Assembly: GCF_002105155.1 (NCBI RefSeq)
Contig: NW_019028982.1
Span: forward strand, 1,014,501 to 1,078,500
DNA from: Lobosporangium transversale
Lineage: Eukaryota > Mortierellomycota > Mortierellomycetes > Mortierellales > Mortierellaceae
Direction: 5' to 3'
DNA length: 64,000 nucleotides
In this document: positions 22,324 to 34,027 of the stretch, one piece after another
Layout of the letters: each line of letters opens with the position of its first letter
How positions within the stretch are numbered: the first letter of the stretch is position 1
Notes under the pieces: generated by a model
What the model was told of the DNA's origin: nothing
What the model saw: the letters and a program-made list of their open reading frames with translations, nothing else
Database searches by the model: none
Translations under genes and position numbers: made by a program

Positions 22324-24751
22324 GGATTAGCATTAGCATTAGCATTAGCATTAGCATTAATATTACTAGTATTCATGATTATGTTGTTGTTTTCAGGATG
22401 TGTCAAAAGCCAGTTCTCGACTTCTTCCTGAACGGTTTCAAATGTGGTAAAGACGCGATGTGCGATCTGATTGGCTCGACACAGCTTTTCCAAGGTCGTA
22501 TCCTGACGCGCTAACACAATGTTGGCCATTAAGGCCACTGGGAAATCTGAACTGCCATCACCACACCATAGGATCTCGTCCTTTGGATTCCACAAGTTGT
22601 TCTCTTTCGCCTCACGAAGAGCTGAGAGCGAGGGAATGAGGGGAGCGAAGGAGGGGGGGGGAGAGAGAGAGAGAGGAGGCGAGAAAAAAAAAAAAAACAA
22701 GCGTGAGTAACAAATCAAAAAAGGATAAACAAATCAGGTAAGAAAAAAAAAAAGAGAGAGAGAGAGAGAACGAGAGCATTAACTGGATTTGACATGTGGA
22801 GGAAGAAGGGAGGAAGAAGCGTAGGAAGGGGAAGAGGGGGGGGAAAGAGGGAAACAAGAGTCAAAGCATCACGCAAAATATATATATATCATTTATGGTT
22901 ACAACTGTAATCAAGAAATTTCGTGAGCTGAAAAATCAGAAAAAAAAAAACCTGGAATGGAGCTGATTGGAGCAAAGGGGAAGAAAGGAAGAAAGGAAGA
23001 AAGGAAAGGAGAGGAAAAAAAAAGTAAAAAAGGAAATAAAATAACGAACGAGAGAACGTAAAGACCTAAAAACTCCCGAGGAATTGTTGCTTACCTCTAC
23101 TCTTGTCCATGCCATAAGGACTATAACAGTTGATTGTTTTGGAGGAGAGAAGGGACAATGAGAAGAGAGGGGGTTGAAGTTTAAAAGAAGGTTGGAATGA
23201 TTCGTTACAAAAAGAAGAAAACAACGATAATGATAATGGTAATAAGGACAGGAGAAAGGAATTTGAAGAAACAAAAAAAAAAAAAAAAAAAAAAAAGTTA
23301 GTGTATGTTCTTAAACGAGGCTTTCCTTCTTTTGTCCATCTTGGATTTGCTTGGAAAAGCAAAGAGGGTCATCTGTTGCAAGTGACATTTAACATTGGAC
23401 ATGGCAATGGAGTGGGGGGGAGGAAGAGAAAGAGTCCAATTGTTTTTAGTTTACCTGCAATCGCGCCACTTTACTTTCCAGGCGCCATCAGTACCGATGT
23501 CAAGTTCATTCGCATATACCCCAATCCCATGTCCTTCGCCCAGGTACCGATTCAGTAATTCCTCGATCAATGGTTGAATGCCTCTATCATCAATTGAGAA
23601 AACAAGAATGTTAGATAATCAGATCAAATTCATACATTTCCCCTGCGTGACAATAGAGAAGAGGAAGCCAAAGATAATTTGGTCGACTCTGAGGTAAGCA
23701 CTGACTTTTTCTTCCTCCTTTCCCATTGTCACTTTCTCTTTCTCTTTCTCTGCCACTGCCACTGCCACTGTCTTTTTTTTTTTTTTTTTTTTTTTTTTGT
23801 TTTTCCTTTCGTGTGCCTTACTGGCGCTTGAGTGATGTGCATATGTGCGTGTGCGTTGTGTTTATATTTTGTGTTTTGAGACTAGTGTATAGTCCTGCAC
23901 TATGCGCATGAGTGCTGTCTTTTTTTTTTTTCTTTTTTTTTTTTTTTCCTTGTCTTTTCCATCCATTAGTGCCATGAATGATATCGTTTGTCATTGTATT
24001 TGTAATAGGTTGTTTGTTTATCCTGGTTGCTTGTTGTCTATGCCTTTGCCTTTATCTTTTTTTTTTTTTTTTTTTTTTTTTTTTCTTCTTACACGCTCAG
24101 GATTGTAATAGGGATGTTGTGCGCTTGACAAAATCGATGAAAATTCTTGAAGCCTGGATCCAATCGTACACGATATCGATCTGATTCATCACCGCTGAAT
24201 GGAGTCTTCGTCCTTGTTCTTGTTCTTCTTGTTGTGGTTGCTGTTGTGGTTGCTGTGGTTGTACCAACTAAGCTCAAAGAACCTTGACCACCACCACCGC
24301 TGCTACTGCTACTACTCCTACTACTCCTACTACTAGTGCTAATACTATTAGTACTACTACTACTACTGACATTATTGATGTTGTTGATATCGTTGTTATT
24401 GTTGTTATCGTTGTTATCGTTGTTATCGTTATTATCGTTGTTATCGTTATTATCGTTGTTAAGAACACTATGATTGCCACCGTCCTCGTCACTATGTTGA
24501 TTCCTCAGATCTGCATTTGGGTCGATCAGGATATCTGCAGCCTCCTGGACCGTCATCCTGACACGTTCCCATTTCATATCCTCTGCTTTCCTGACCGTGA
24601 TTCTCGAAGACTCGGTCCTGGGCAATTTATCAATCCTGTCTAATTCTTCATGACCCATTTGATGTGTCAATAATGAACCCCTTGTATCTCCCAATACAAC
24701 CGTGCTATCGAAATCGATATAAACATGAAGCGAAATATTTGTGTGGGTCAT
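22077..24751 (-). CDS. Pyp1-like HAD-superfamily sugar/polyol phosphatase
   Basis: Four minus-strand exons, 24093-24751, 23455-23583, 23095-23120 (26 nt) and 22077-22621, splice in frame to 452 residues. The N-terminal motif DFDSTV is the HAD nucleophile box. LDPGFKNFHRFCQ, ELDIGTDGAWKVKWRD, SPYGMDKSR and WCGDGSSDFPVA follow in the order of yeast YNL010W/Pyp1, a polyol-phosphate repair phosphatase; GDGSSD is the metal-binding motif and the DKSR lysine the third motif. Two low-complexity parts are grafted on: an Asn/Asp/Ser/Thr-rich insert of about 120 residues in exon 1, and an Asn-Ala/Asn-Ser/Asn-Thr repeat making up the last 85 residues. The family is normally about 240 residues. Substrate is inferred from the family only. 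Confidence 0.82.
22168..22360. repeat. GTTGCT/GTTAGT microsatellites in coding exon
   Basis: Hexanucleotide repeats that encode the Asn-Ser, Asn-Thr and Asn-Ala tail of the Pyp1-like protein on the minus strand. All units are multiples of three bases and keep the frame. Confidence 0.85.
24361..24462. repeat. GTTATC microsatellite in coding exon
   Basis: Repeated GTTATC/GTTATT units that encode the Asn-Asp run of the Pyp1-like protein on the minus strand. Confidence 0.85.
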
Positions 24752-25751
24752 CCTTCTTTGTATGTATGTGTGTGTATGGTGTGATGTGGTGTGGTGTGGT
24801 GTGGTGTGGAGTGGAGTTGTGGCTGTGATTTATATATATATATATAATGAATGGTATGATTTTAATCATACCACGCGTATGATAATGAGGCGTGGGAGGA
24901 AAGAGTGGATGATTGAATGAACGATATGTTTTGAAGACACTTTTAAGAATATAAAAGAAAAAGAAAAAAAAGAAAAAAGAGGATGATAGGTATAAGCAGT
25001 TGCTGGAAATATGGACAAAGCGTGTGAAAGATAGGAAGAAGAAGAAGAAGAAGAAGAAGAAAAGTGAAAGGAAAGAAAGAGGGAAATAGAGAAATAGATG
25101 TTGGAAAGAGGAATTTGTGCCCAAAAAAAAAAAAAAAAAAAAAAAAAGAATTGAAAGGGGGATGGAGGGATGGGACACATGGTATTTATGTTGTTTTTTT
25201 ATGTACCAAAAAGAAGAAGAAGAAAGAAAGTTCTCTTTTGTCGATTATGGAATGAGCACCCGCTAATACATCCAGCAATTGAATGTGGATTTTCCTTTTA
25301 TCTCGCCTCTGTGTTTCTGTGTTTCTGCATGCACTGGCATGCACTGAACCCCCGAATCCAATAAATTCAGATTTGAATCTCTGTCAACATGCCAATACAA
25401 AGAATATAATGTAATAACTAAAGCAATTTTAAAAAAGGATAAAGTTATTGCTCAAAAGTACCATGTACTTTCTCTCTCCTTTTAAAGCATGTTGATAACG
25501 AATGCTTAAGCTAATACTGAGGCTAATACTGAAGCTAATGCTAATACATGATACTCATTGCTGAGAGAATCTGTTTTGGCAGATTGAGTAACTAATCACC
25601 CCTGAGTTCTTTTTTCTTTGTTTTTTTTCCTTTTGGTCCGCTTGCCTTTTGAAACGAAATGGATCTTGCCCTGTCAAGAGAAAGAAAGAAACTGGATGAA
25701 TATATGCATTCCCCTTACAGTTAAAGTGTAACAGCCATGACTAACAACTCA

Positions 25752-25785
<34 letters not shown>

Positions 25786-26519
25786 AATAGAAAAGGGGAC
25801 ATAATAAGGAATGCAGAATAAGATAGAATTTTTAAAATAAGAAAGTAAAAGTAAGAATAAAATAACCTCGTACACAAAGCATATACAAATAGATTTTTAT
25901 TTTTTGATGATCATTGTTCAGCGAACCAACGTGGCATTAAAAAAAAAAAAAAAAAAAAAAAAAGGCCAATGCAGAGCAACAACAACATGATCACTCAAAC
26001 TTTTTGACATCTGCATCTGAAAATCAATAGACTCCCGATTCAAAAAGAAAAGCCCAATGGCTCTATTGAAAAAAGAGAAAAGGACGCTCACGCCTTTTTA
26101 TTTTAGTTTAGTTTATTTTGCAATGGCGTCAATCCATCCTGGTCTAAGACGTACATACATGTAATTGAATAAAAGCAATTATATAGTTATCCTTATTAAC
26201 CTCATGCATTTATATTTATATTTTATTTTTACTTTTACTTTTTGTTAATGCTTTGAACCCAGAAACTCGGGGACCGGGCAAAGTACATATCCAAAGAGAG
26301 AGAAAGACACGGGTCTTTTGGACCAAATGCTGGAAGACAAAAAAAAAAAAAGAAAAAGTGAGAACAGAGTATTGTAATAAACAAAAACGTCATTCTGTCC
26401 GGGTCCGGACATGGCTGGGCAGGCAAGGGCAGGTCTGGACAGAACAATAGGTTGAACTAACACTCTTGGTTTCAACAGAGGCAAAGCAAACTAACTCTTT
26501 TTCCTTTTGTGGCCGTTAC

Positions 26520-26551
<32 letters not shown>

Positions 26552-27047
26552 CATCTCTCCTATTAGTCAATAGACCGTTGCACAACAGGAATAAAAATAA
26601 ATATATATTTTTTTTATTTTATTTTATTTTTTTTTCAAACAAAATGCGTGATCGCGTTACGCCTGGTCCAATGATACAGATGTCTACAATCAGGCATATG
26701 GCTTCACTTAGTTATGTCGTCAATTATTTTACTTGCGCCGACTGATCCTGCCCGAACCCCTGCCTTTTCTTACATTCAAGTAGACATGCATATATTCTTT
26801 ATTTATTTGTTTTCATCCTTTATGGAGATAACAGTTCCCATACCATTCTTATTAAATATATATATTATGAAGAGCTACACCCATTGTCGCAACGGTTTGT
26901 TTGTTTGTTTGTTTGTTTGTTTGGTTGATTGTTCTTCATGTAATGTTTGTTATACATGTATATCATTTCGTCTTGATGATGCGATAATATTGATTTGCGA
27001 TGTGTGTTATACATATTTGTACAGTAATTTACATATACAATATATAC

Positions 27048-27090
<43 letters not shown>

Positions 27091-27806
27091 TCGCGTTTGT
27101 GGGGAGAAGAGCACAAGCGGTCGGTGCACATAAGTTGGCTATCCCAAAAAAAAAAAAAAAAAAACAAACGCGCAGCTTCCTTATTAGAGTTTCAAAAAAA
27201 CTTACTCCAAAACGCAGGTTCGCACATTAATACGGTGGAAACACATGTCTTTTTTTTGTTTTTTAATCAAAAATAAGATCGTCTTTGAGAAGAGGGAAAG
27301 GACCGGAAAGACAGAGTAAGAGCAAAATGAGATAGCAGAAGAAGAACAGGATTAAGGGGAAAGGAAGATAAATTAAGGTAAAACTGCACATTCGGTTACA
27401 TAAAGCCGAGCTATTCATCTGCCTTTTGGACTGGGTGTCTGACTTGATGCGTACCACCTTCATCTTACTTTTCCTCTTTTCCTTTATTGTTCTTATTTAA
27501 TGTGGTATATGTGCCTTCACAGCCATTGGTCCCTGACATTATCTCTTTATCCACTTTTTGTTTTTATTTTTTTTGATCCTCCAGATCCCTTGTGTATTTT
27601 GATCACCCCTTACTTGATTCTTTTTTTTATTTTTTTTTTTATTTTTCTCTTTTACACCCATAGAACTGAACCCTGAGCCTTAGCATGGGCTTGAACCTTG
27701 GACCCAGTTATGGGATATGGAGATACAAAGGGAGATATAACAATAGACAGCAAGTGCAAAAGAACACTATTGGCTATGCTCTGATCTCTTTGGTCATAGT
27801 TCCCGA

Positions 27807-27842
<36 letters not shown>

Positions 27843-28730
27843 CCCTCAATCTCGCTCTCTTTATGCTCTAACCCTTTTCCTCGCCCTTTTCCTCGCCCTT
27901 TTCCTCGCCCTTGTCCTTGTCCTTGTCCTTGTCCTTGTCCTTGTCCTTTTTCCTTGTTGGTGTTGATTTTTTATTTTTTTTTATTATTATTATTATTTTT
28001 TTTAATGCAAAGAGCACAGTAACACACTGCTATTTTTTTTTTTTTCTTTATGCTAACCAAATCCACAATTGATAAAGATCAAGCCTAACCCTCCTTTCTG
28101 ATATGCACGGGCTGTATTGCTATTGTTTTTCAGAACATTCAATCCAAAAGAAAAGATATTTCTTTAATAGATCTGAGTAGACCAGAATGCAAACTAAGAA
28201 TGCAATAAAATAAGGACGACATGAATATCTGTCTATATGACGACTTTTTTTTTGAACGTCTTGTCTTTCTTTTCTTTCCTTTTCCTTTTTTAAGTAGCAT
28301 AATGATACATGCTCATATACGTGGACTTTCTTTTCTTTCTTCTTTCTTTTTTTTTAACTAAAAAAAAAAAAAAACGACGCTGCTCTTGTCTGCTGTTCTT
28401 ATTTCTCCGCTCACGTGCAGTTTTAAATTCAAAAGAGGGCAAGCACAGACGCTAGAGCGCGCGCGGAGATCTCGCCTGTATTAACAGAAACAAAGAAAAA
28501 GCGAGTAAGAGTGAGGGTGGTGGGGGGGTAAGAATGAGAATATGCTTGGCGAATAGGCTCTCGCTCTCACTCTCTGATGCAGCTCGGACCTCGATCAATC
28601 GAGCATGAACAATTGAAAGAATGAAATAAATAAATAAATAAATAATATTAATAAATAAATAAATAAATAAATAAATTAGTAGTAAAAAGTCCTTAGGTTG
28701 ACCAGAAGGAGGAAAAGGATCCAAAAAATC

Positions 28731-28762
<32 letters not shown>

Positions 28763-30313
28763 GTTTTCTAAACCAAAAGTCCGAGAAAAAAAAAATCAGG
28801 AACAAAAGAAGATGAAGAGAAGGAGGTGACATTTGATCTCTTATTACCGCCTATGCCAATGCAATTGTCCCCTATTTTTTTTTTTTTTTTTATTTTTTCC
28901 TTCTCTCTCCTCTCTCTCTCCTCAAGATTGAACAAAGCTGTGTATACGCATTTCGTCCGCTGTGCCGGAAGCATAAAACATAAAACAGAAAACCCCCTTT
29001 GATTCCACTTTGTACTTTTAAAACCATATATCGATGTATTTTTTTTTTTTTTTTACTCTTTGATTCAATCACTCCATGCCCGTCGTCTATATTGCTCAAA
29101 GACCACTACTGCTTTTTCGCTCTATTAATCCACAGGGCATGTACATGTAGCATGTTGCATGTAGATGAACATGTTATTCAAGATCCTGCAGCTGCAGCAC
29201 ACATCGTTCAAAGCCGGGCAAAATACTTTTTCCTCTTATTTTGCTCAAAAATAAACAGGACCGTTTCCTAAAATGATTATCTATTGTTATTCAGATTCTC
29301 TTAACCTCTCCCCTTAGAAATATCTAGGACCCCGGTTTATTAGCAGAACAGCATAGCTCCTATATGCTTTATCATTTTCGCAATTAATCACTACTTAATA
29401 ACAGCTTAATCGCACAAGCGCGTATTCACCCAAGTATGGAGCCAACTAAGTCAGTCCAAGATCAAAGAACTTACTGATATTCTCGAATAAGAAAAAAAAA
29501 AAGAAAAAGAAAGCTTTTTTACCCTACAGGTAAGCGAAAAGATTCGGAAAAAATCATACTTCTTCCATTGAAATACCATACAGAAGACTGTAAGGCCGTC
29601 GTTTGGCCAGACGAGCCCAAGACCAGCCGCATTTGCTAGGATAGGATGTCTCTGGGTTTGAGGCAACCAAGGAGAAGCCCTCAATGATTGAACTATTTAC
29701 GATGCAATGAAGTGTGATAGTAAAAAGGGGAGGGGGGGGGGCATGCTATGGGAGTTGCATATCATAGAGTTTGTAGAATTGAGAGGACCATGGTTATAGG
29801 AGAAGTGCATTAGTTTTCTGTGTAAAGGATCAAACAGTCGTCTTCGTACTTGGGGCGTTTGCAGGGGAAGAAGGACGGATTTTCATTCCAATGTCACACA
29901 GCAACAACCATAAACCACATTATGAAGACCCCTTGGGTGAATTTGCGAATATACGAATATGCGACTGTGCCTGTAGAGTCTGGAAGGCTCCCACACTACC
30001 CAACGCCAACGCCAACGCCAACACCAACGCCAACGCCAACGCCAACGCCGTACATGTGGAGCTGAACTCAAGGAGAGGCCAAGAAACCTATCACGATTGA
30101 ACCACAGGCTTTGCTACAGCGTGGAATCACATCTATCACAAACTTTTCGAGCTATGTCAAGAAGGCTCTGAGACGGGTTACAACTCCAAAAAAATAAAAA
30201 AAAATAAAAAAAAAAAAATAACGCTAAATTTTATTAGATAAGGTAACCTGTTTATTATTTAGTAATCGCATTGAAATTAAGAGCGACCAACTAGGAAATA
30301 GGCTATACATGTA
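24752..30313. other. Gene-poor region with simple repeats
   Basis: No supported gene in 5.5 kb. It holds many poly(A)/poly(T) runs, a GTGTG-type run near 24780, (GTTT)n at about 26898-26925, (TA)n at 27054-27087, (CTTGTC)n near 27907-27950 and (AAAT)n at 28627-28677. Open frames here consist of homopolymer or repeat translations. Confidence 0.5.
29998..30050. repeat. CCAACG hexanucleotide minisatellite
   Basis: About nine tandem units of CCAACG with one CCAACA variant. It is isolated and internal, and unlike telomeric repeats. Confidence 0.85.
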
Positions 30314-31649
30314 CAGTCACCTGAAATAAAGTTTGGACAAAATGGATTTTCTTGATTTTTTTTTGAACAACCTGGACAAACAGCTCATATGCAACATACA
30401 TAAAGACTTCATCAATACACATGAAATTTTACATGCTCACTAAAGAGGTCAATACTGTTATTTATTGGGGTTTTGAAGACGGCATTGTTAGAGTAGCAAA
30501 AGTGCCATGTAGGTTCAATAGTGAGTGTTCCTACCATCGACCCCATTCACTTCTTCCAGCCTTTCGGGCATGGTAGCGACAAGGCTGGCCAGCCTCTCTT
30601 GCGGTAAATTATTCCACTCTTCGATAAGAGCCCGTGTGAGAGTGGGAAGATCTCTTGGCCCTTTAGCGCGCCTATCGAGTGCATCCGCAAGAAGTGACCA
30701 TACATGTTCAATAGGGTTCAAATCTGAGGAGCATGAAGGCCAGTCTGGAATCCTGGGGATGCTGTTTTTTTCGCGCCATTCTTTTGCAATCTTACAAGTA
30801 TGAACTGGAGCATTATCCTCCATAAGTATGCCATCCTCTACCTCAGCCATAAATCTGGCTAGCTCGCCTTGATATACATCTTCCACGAAACACCGTCCAT
30901 CTTTACGACCTCTTTCAAATACAACCAACCGAGACTTTCTGGTTGCTGTGAACGCCCCCCAGACCATCAGAGTTGTTCTACCACTTTTGAAAGTGGGTGC
31001 GAGGCAATCATGATCGTACTTTTCCTCTACTTTACGCCAAACTCTTATTTGACGAAAATGCTCACCAACTTCAAATGATGATTCGTCAGTCCAAACTACC
31101 CGATTCCAGTCTTCCATGGACCAACTCATATATTTTTTGACAAACTGCAGCCTCCTTTTTATATGTCCTTCTTTTAAGAATGGTTTTTTTACTGCAATCC
31201 GGCTGAAAATACCCAGTGAATGCAATGCCTTCGCAACTGTCCTCTCGCAAACTTTGTTCGGCAATTGGTTAGTGATATCATTAAGAGTACACCTTCTATT
31301 CTGCTTAGTATGGCGAACGATGCTCCTGAGGTCCCGTTCACTTAGTACTTTGGGCCGTCCTGGGATCGGAGTGCAAGCAGTGGTGCCTCTTTCTTGGTAC
31401 ACCCTGATAATATTAATAACAGAGGTTCGGGGTACACCGCGTTGCAATGCGATTTCCGCAGCCTTCATGCCCGCGAGGTGCATTCCAACGATGATACCTT
31501 TATTCTCAATGTCTAAGTGTCTCGCCATGGTGGTTTACTCAAGCTGTTTGTATGTGAAAAACAGGAAGGAAAGAGATTGAAGGAAACGCTTCCCTACGTA
31601 ACTATTTCAATATTTTATTTTTTTGTCCAATCTTTGTTTCAGGTGACTG
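30314..31649 (-). mobile_element. Tc1/mariner element, copy B (intact)
   Basis: 1336 bp with CAGTCACCTGAAA ends, TA at 30312-30313 and 31650-31651. It is head-to-head with copy C, separated by about 30 bases that still carry a TA at each junction. Confidence 0.95.
30515..31528 (-). CDS. Tc1/mariner transposase, copy B
   Basis: The 337-residue frame is unbroken. The N-terminal 110 residues form the paired helix-turn-helix DNA-binding region (AGMKAAEIALQRGVPRTSV, then a GRPK linker). The catalytic triad is D148 (WTDE), D238 (EDNAPVH) and E274 (LNPIE), with 35 residues between the second Asp and the Glu. Classical Tc1 has 34, so this is a DD35E variant. It cuts and pastes the element at TA sites. 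The usual SPDLNPIE motif reads SSDLNPIE here, a change at a conserved proline that might lower activity. Confidence 0.95.
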   Translation of the reverse strand: MARHLDIENKGIIVGMHLAGMKAAEIALQRGVPRTSVINIIRVYQERGTTACTPIPGRPKVLSERDLRSIVRHTKQNRRCTLNDITNQLPNKVCERTVAKALHSLGIFSRIAVKKPFLKEGHIKRRLQFVKKYMSWSMEDWNRVVWTDESSFEVGEHFRQIRVWRKVEEKYDHDCLAPTFKSGRTTLMVWGAFTATRKSRLVVFERGRKDGRCFVEDVYQGELARFMAEVEDGILMEDNAPVHTCKIAKEWREKNSIPRIPDWPSCSSDLNPIEHVWSLLADALDRRAKGPRDLPTLTRALIEEWNNLPQERLASLVATMPERLEEVNGVDGRNTHY

Positions 31650-31683
31650 TACAAAAGTGTACAATTATCGAGATTCCACTGTA

Positions 31684-33019
31684 CAGTCACCTGAAACAAA
31701 GATTGGACAAAAAAATAAAATATTGAAATAGTTACGTAGGGAAGCGTTTCCTTCAATCTCTTTCCTTCCTGTTTTTCACATACAAACAGCTTGAGTAAAC
31801 CACCATGGCGAGACACTTAGACATTGAGAATAAAGGTATCATCGTTGGAATGCACCTCGCGGGCATGAAGGCTGCGGAAATCGCATTGCAACGCGGTGTA
31901 CCCCGAACCTCTGTTATTAATATTATCAGGGTGTACCAAGAAAGAGGCACCACTGCTTGCACTCCGATCCCAGGACGGCCCAAAGTACTAAGTGAACGGG
32001 ACCTCAGGAGCATCGTTCGCCATACTAAGCAGAATAGAAGGTGTACTCTTAATGATATCACTAACCAATTGCCGAACAAAGTTTGCGAGAGGACAGTTGC
32101 GAAGGCATTGCATTCACTGGGTATTTTCAGCCGGATTGCAGTAAAAAAACCATTCTTAAAAGAAGGACATATAAAAAGGAGGCTGCAGTTTGTCAAAAAA
32201 TATATGAGTTGGTCCATGGAAGACTGGAATCGGGTAGTTTGGACTGACGAATCATCATTTGAAGTTGGTGAGCATTTTCGTCAAATAAGAGTTTGGCGTA
32301 AAGTAGAGGAAAAGTACGATCATGATTGCCTCGCACCCACTTTCAAAAGTGGTAGAACAACTCTGATGGTCTGGGGGGCGTTCACAGCAACCAGAAAGTC
32401 TCGGTTGGTTGTATTTGAAAGAGGTCGTAAAGATGGACGGTGTTTCGTGGAAGATGTATATCAAGGCGAGCTAGCCAGATTTATGGCTGAGGTAGAGGAT
32501 GGCATACTTATGGAGGATAATGCTCCAGTTCATACTTGTAAGATTGCAAAAGAATGGCGCGAAAAAAACAGCATCCCCAGGATTCCAGACTGGCCTTCAT
32601 GCTCCTCAGATTTGAACCCTATTGAACATGTATGGTCACTTCTTGCGGATGCACTCGATAGGCGCGCTAAAGGGCCAAGAGATCTTCCCACTCTCACACG
32701 GGCTCTTATCGAAGAGTGGAATAATTTACCGCAAGAGAGGCTGGCCAGCCTTGTCGCTACCATGCCCGAAAGGCTGGAAGAAGTGAATGGGGTCGATGGT
32801 AGGAACACTCACTATTGAACCTACATGGCACTTTTGCTACTCTAACAATGCCGTCTTCAAAACCCCAATAAATAACAGTATTGACCTCTTTAGTGAGCAT
32901 GTAAAATTTCATGTGTATTGATGAAGTCTTTATGTATGTTGCATATGAGCTGTTTGTCCAGGTTGTTCAAAAAAAAATCAAGAAAATCCATTTTGTCCAA
33001 ACTTTATTTCAGGTGACTG
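31684..33019 (+). mobile_element. Tc1/mariner element, copy C (intact)
   Basis: 1336 bp, same ends, TA at 31682-31683 and 33020-33021, orientation opposite to copy B. It sits in a diverged repeat whose relative at about 34505 lacks the insertion. Confidence 0.95.
31805..32818 (+). CDS. Tc1/mariner transposase, copy C
   Basis: Predicted protein is identical to that of copy B over all 337 residues, including the SSDLNPIE variant that sets both apart from copy A. Same triad D148, D238, E274. The two start codons face each other across about 275 bases that include both 5' ends of the elements, so transcription would be divergent. The shared variant shows that B and C come from one recent source, not from two independent families. 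Confidence 0.95.
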   Translation: MARHLDIENKGIIVGMHLAGMKAAEIALQRGVPRTSVINIIRVYQERGTTACTPIPGRPKVLSERDLRSIVRHTKQNRRCTLNDITNQLPNKVCERTVAKALHSLGIFSRIAVKKPFLKEGHIKRRLQFVKKYMSWSMEDWNRVVWTDESSFEVGEHFRQIRVWRKVEEKYDHDCLAPTFKSGRTTLMVWGAFTATRKSRLVVFERGRKDGRCFVEDVYQGELARFMAEVEDGILMEDNAPVHTCKIAKEWREKNSIPRIPDWPSCSSDLNPIEHVWSLLADALDRRAKGPRDLPTLTRALIEEWNNLPQERLASLVATMPERLEEVNGVDGRNTHY

Positions 33020-33021
33020 TA

Positions 33022-33316
33022 CTTCTGGTTGAAGGCTGCCACGCTGTAAAGCCCTAAGGCGGACCGCCGGGCAAGAGAGCATTGCATTTTAACTAGACAG
33101 TGTCGGGATTTAGGAAAGTAAGTTAAATAAAGGTGTGGAGTCTACACACCGCGTTCAAGGAGCATTTGTTTATCCTTCGTCAATAAGAGAATAATAACTC
33201 ATCTTCATGCTCGACTATAAAGCATCATATTGTAAGCTTATGTAGGAAGTACTGTTTGCTTCTTTGTGTCTCAGGCCACACTAATTTATCAATCTGTCAA
33301 TCCATCGACCAAGATA
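33022..33316. repeat. Diverged repeat, copy 1 (target of Tc1 copy C)
   Basis: The blocks CTGGTT..GG.CTG.CACGCTG, TTTTAACT..GCA, GGAGT/GGGGTTC.ACACACC and CAATCTGTCAATCC recur in the same order in 34508-34790. The two copies are diverged by many substitutions and indels. Nature unknown, possibly an old LTR or other mobile-element end. Confidence 0.5.
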
Positions 33317-33419
33317 GCGCCCTTCAAATATCAAAACAAAAATTTGCCATTTGCCATTTTTAGGCGAACGCAATAGTCGAAAAGTCATCACATTTTTTGT
33401 TTTGATATTTGAAGGGCAC
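33317..33419. mobile_element. 103-bp MITE with near-perfect inverted ends
   Basis: Terminal inverted repeats CCCTTCAAATATCAAAACA of about 26 bases at both ends, TA at 33315-33316 and 33420-33421. No coding capacity. This fits a Tc1/mariner-driven MITE, but its ends differ from the 1336-bp element. Confidence 0.85.
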
Positions 33420-33448
33420 TAATATAGAACAAAGAGTTAATTAGATTT

Positions 33449-33483
<35 letters not shown>

Positions 33484-33485
<2 letters not shown>

Positions 33486-34027
33486 AAAAGTTTGAAGCAG
33501 ACGGAAATGTCAGTAATATTCCTTACAAGTTAAAGAAGGAATACTCTCTGGTATCTTGCTGGCATAATGAGCTTGCTTTGAGTTCTTTGTGGGGCGTTGA
33601 CTTTGTGGCCCGTCGCAATACGGTCCGCAAGAGCGAACTGGGTATCGCCGTTGACGTTATGGACCTTGTTATTAACATTCTGAAGGACCTAGCATTTGTT
33701 TTTCGAGAACTCGGTTAATTACAGGACTCAGTAAACAAAGCCTTTTCCGAGTGTGAGTGTCAAAGGACATTACTTCTATCAACATAGACCAAGGCTGCGT
33801 ACGGTCTCTGTCCGATGTATTTTTACTGGATGGATGGGCATTAATAGTGACAAGAGAATGAGGGCGCCCTGCACGTCAATAAAGCGCTATTAAACAATAA
33901 TCTAGTGGAACATCAACTTACGGCATTCGAAGAGCCTTCAGAGATGAGGGAACGCTCGATGAGGTCGGAAAGCCAGTTTGCTAGCAGCCTAGGAAAGCAG
34001 GTGCATAAGAAGAACTGTAATTCCTAA
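33484..34027 (+). pseudogene. Decayed coding remnant of unknown family
   Basis: After a 31-base poly(T), a frame without its own start runs from about 33484 to 33718 (78 codons), with protein-like composition and the stretch WGVDFVARRNTVRKSELGIA. A second open piece in another frame, about 33849-34027, reads EEPSEMRERSMRSESQFASS and ends at a TAA. Together they look like one gene with lost start and frameshifts. I recognise no family. Being next to mobile elements it may be element-derived. Confidence 0.4.

Noticed and set aside
22168-22360. CRISPR-like spaced repeats
   Set aside because: These are contiguous coding microsatellites without spacers, in a eukaryotic genome.
24705-25178. 157-codon minus frame rich in Phe and Ser
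   Set aside because: Composition comes from poly(T) and simple repeats; it overlaps the promoter of the Pyp1-like gene.
29998-30050. CCAACG repeats as telomere-like tract
   Set aside because: Unit does not match known fungal telomere repeats, the tract is short and internal, and genes continue on both sides.
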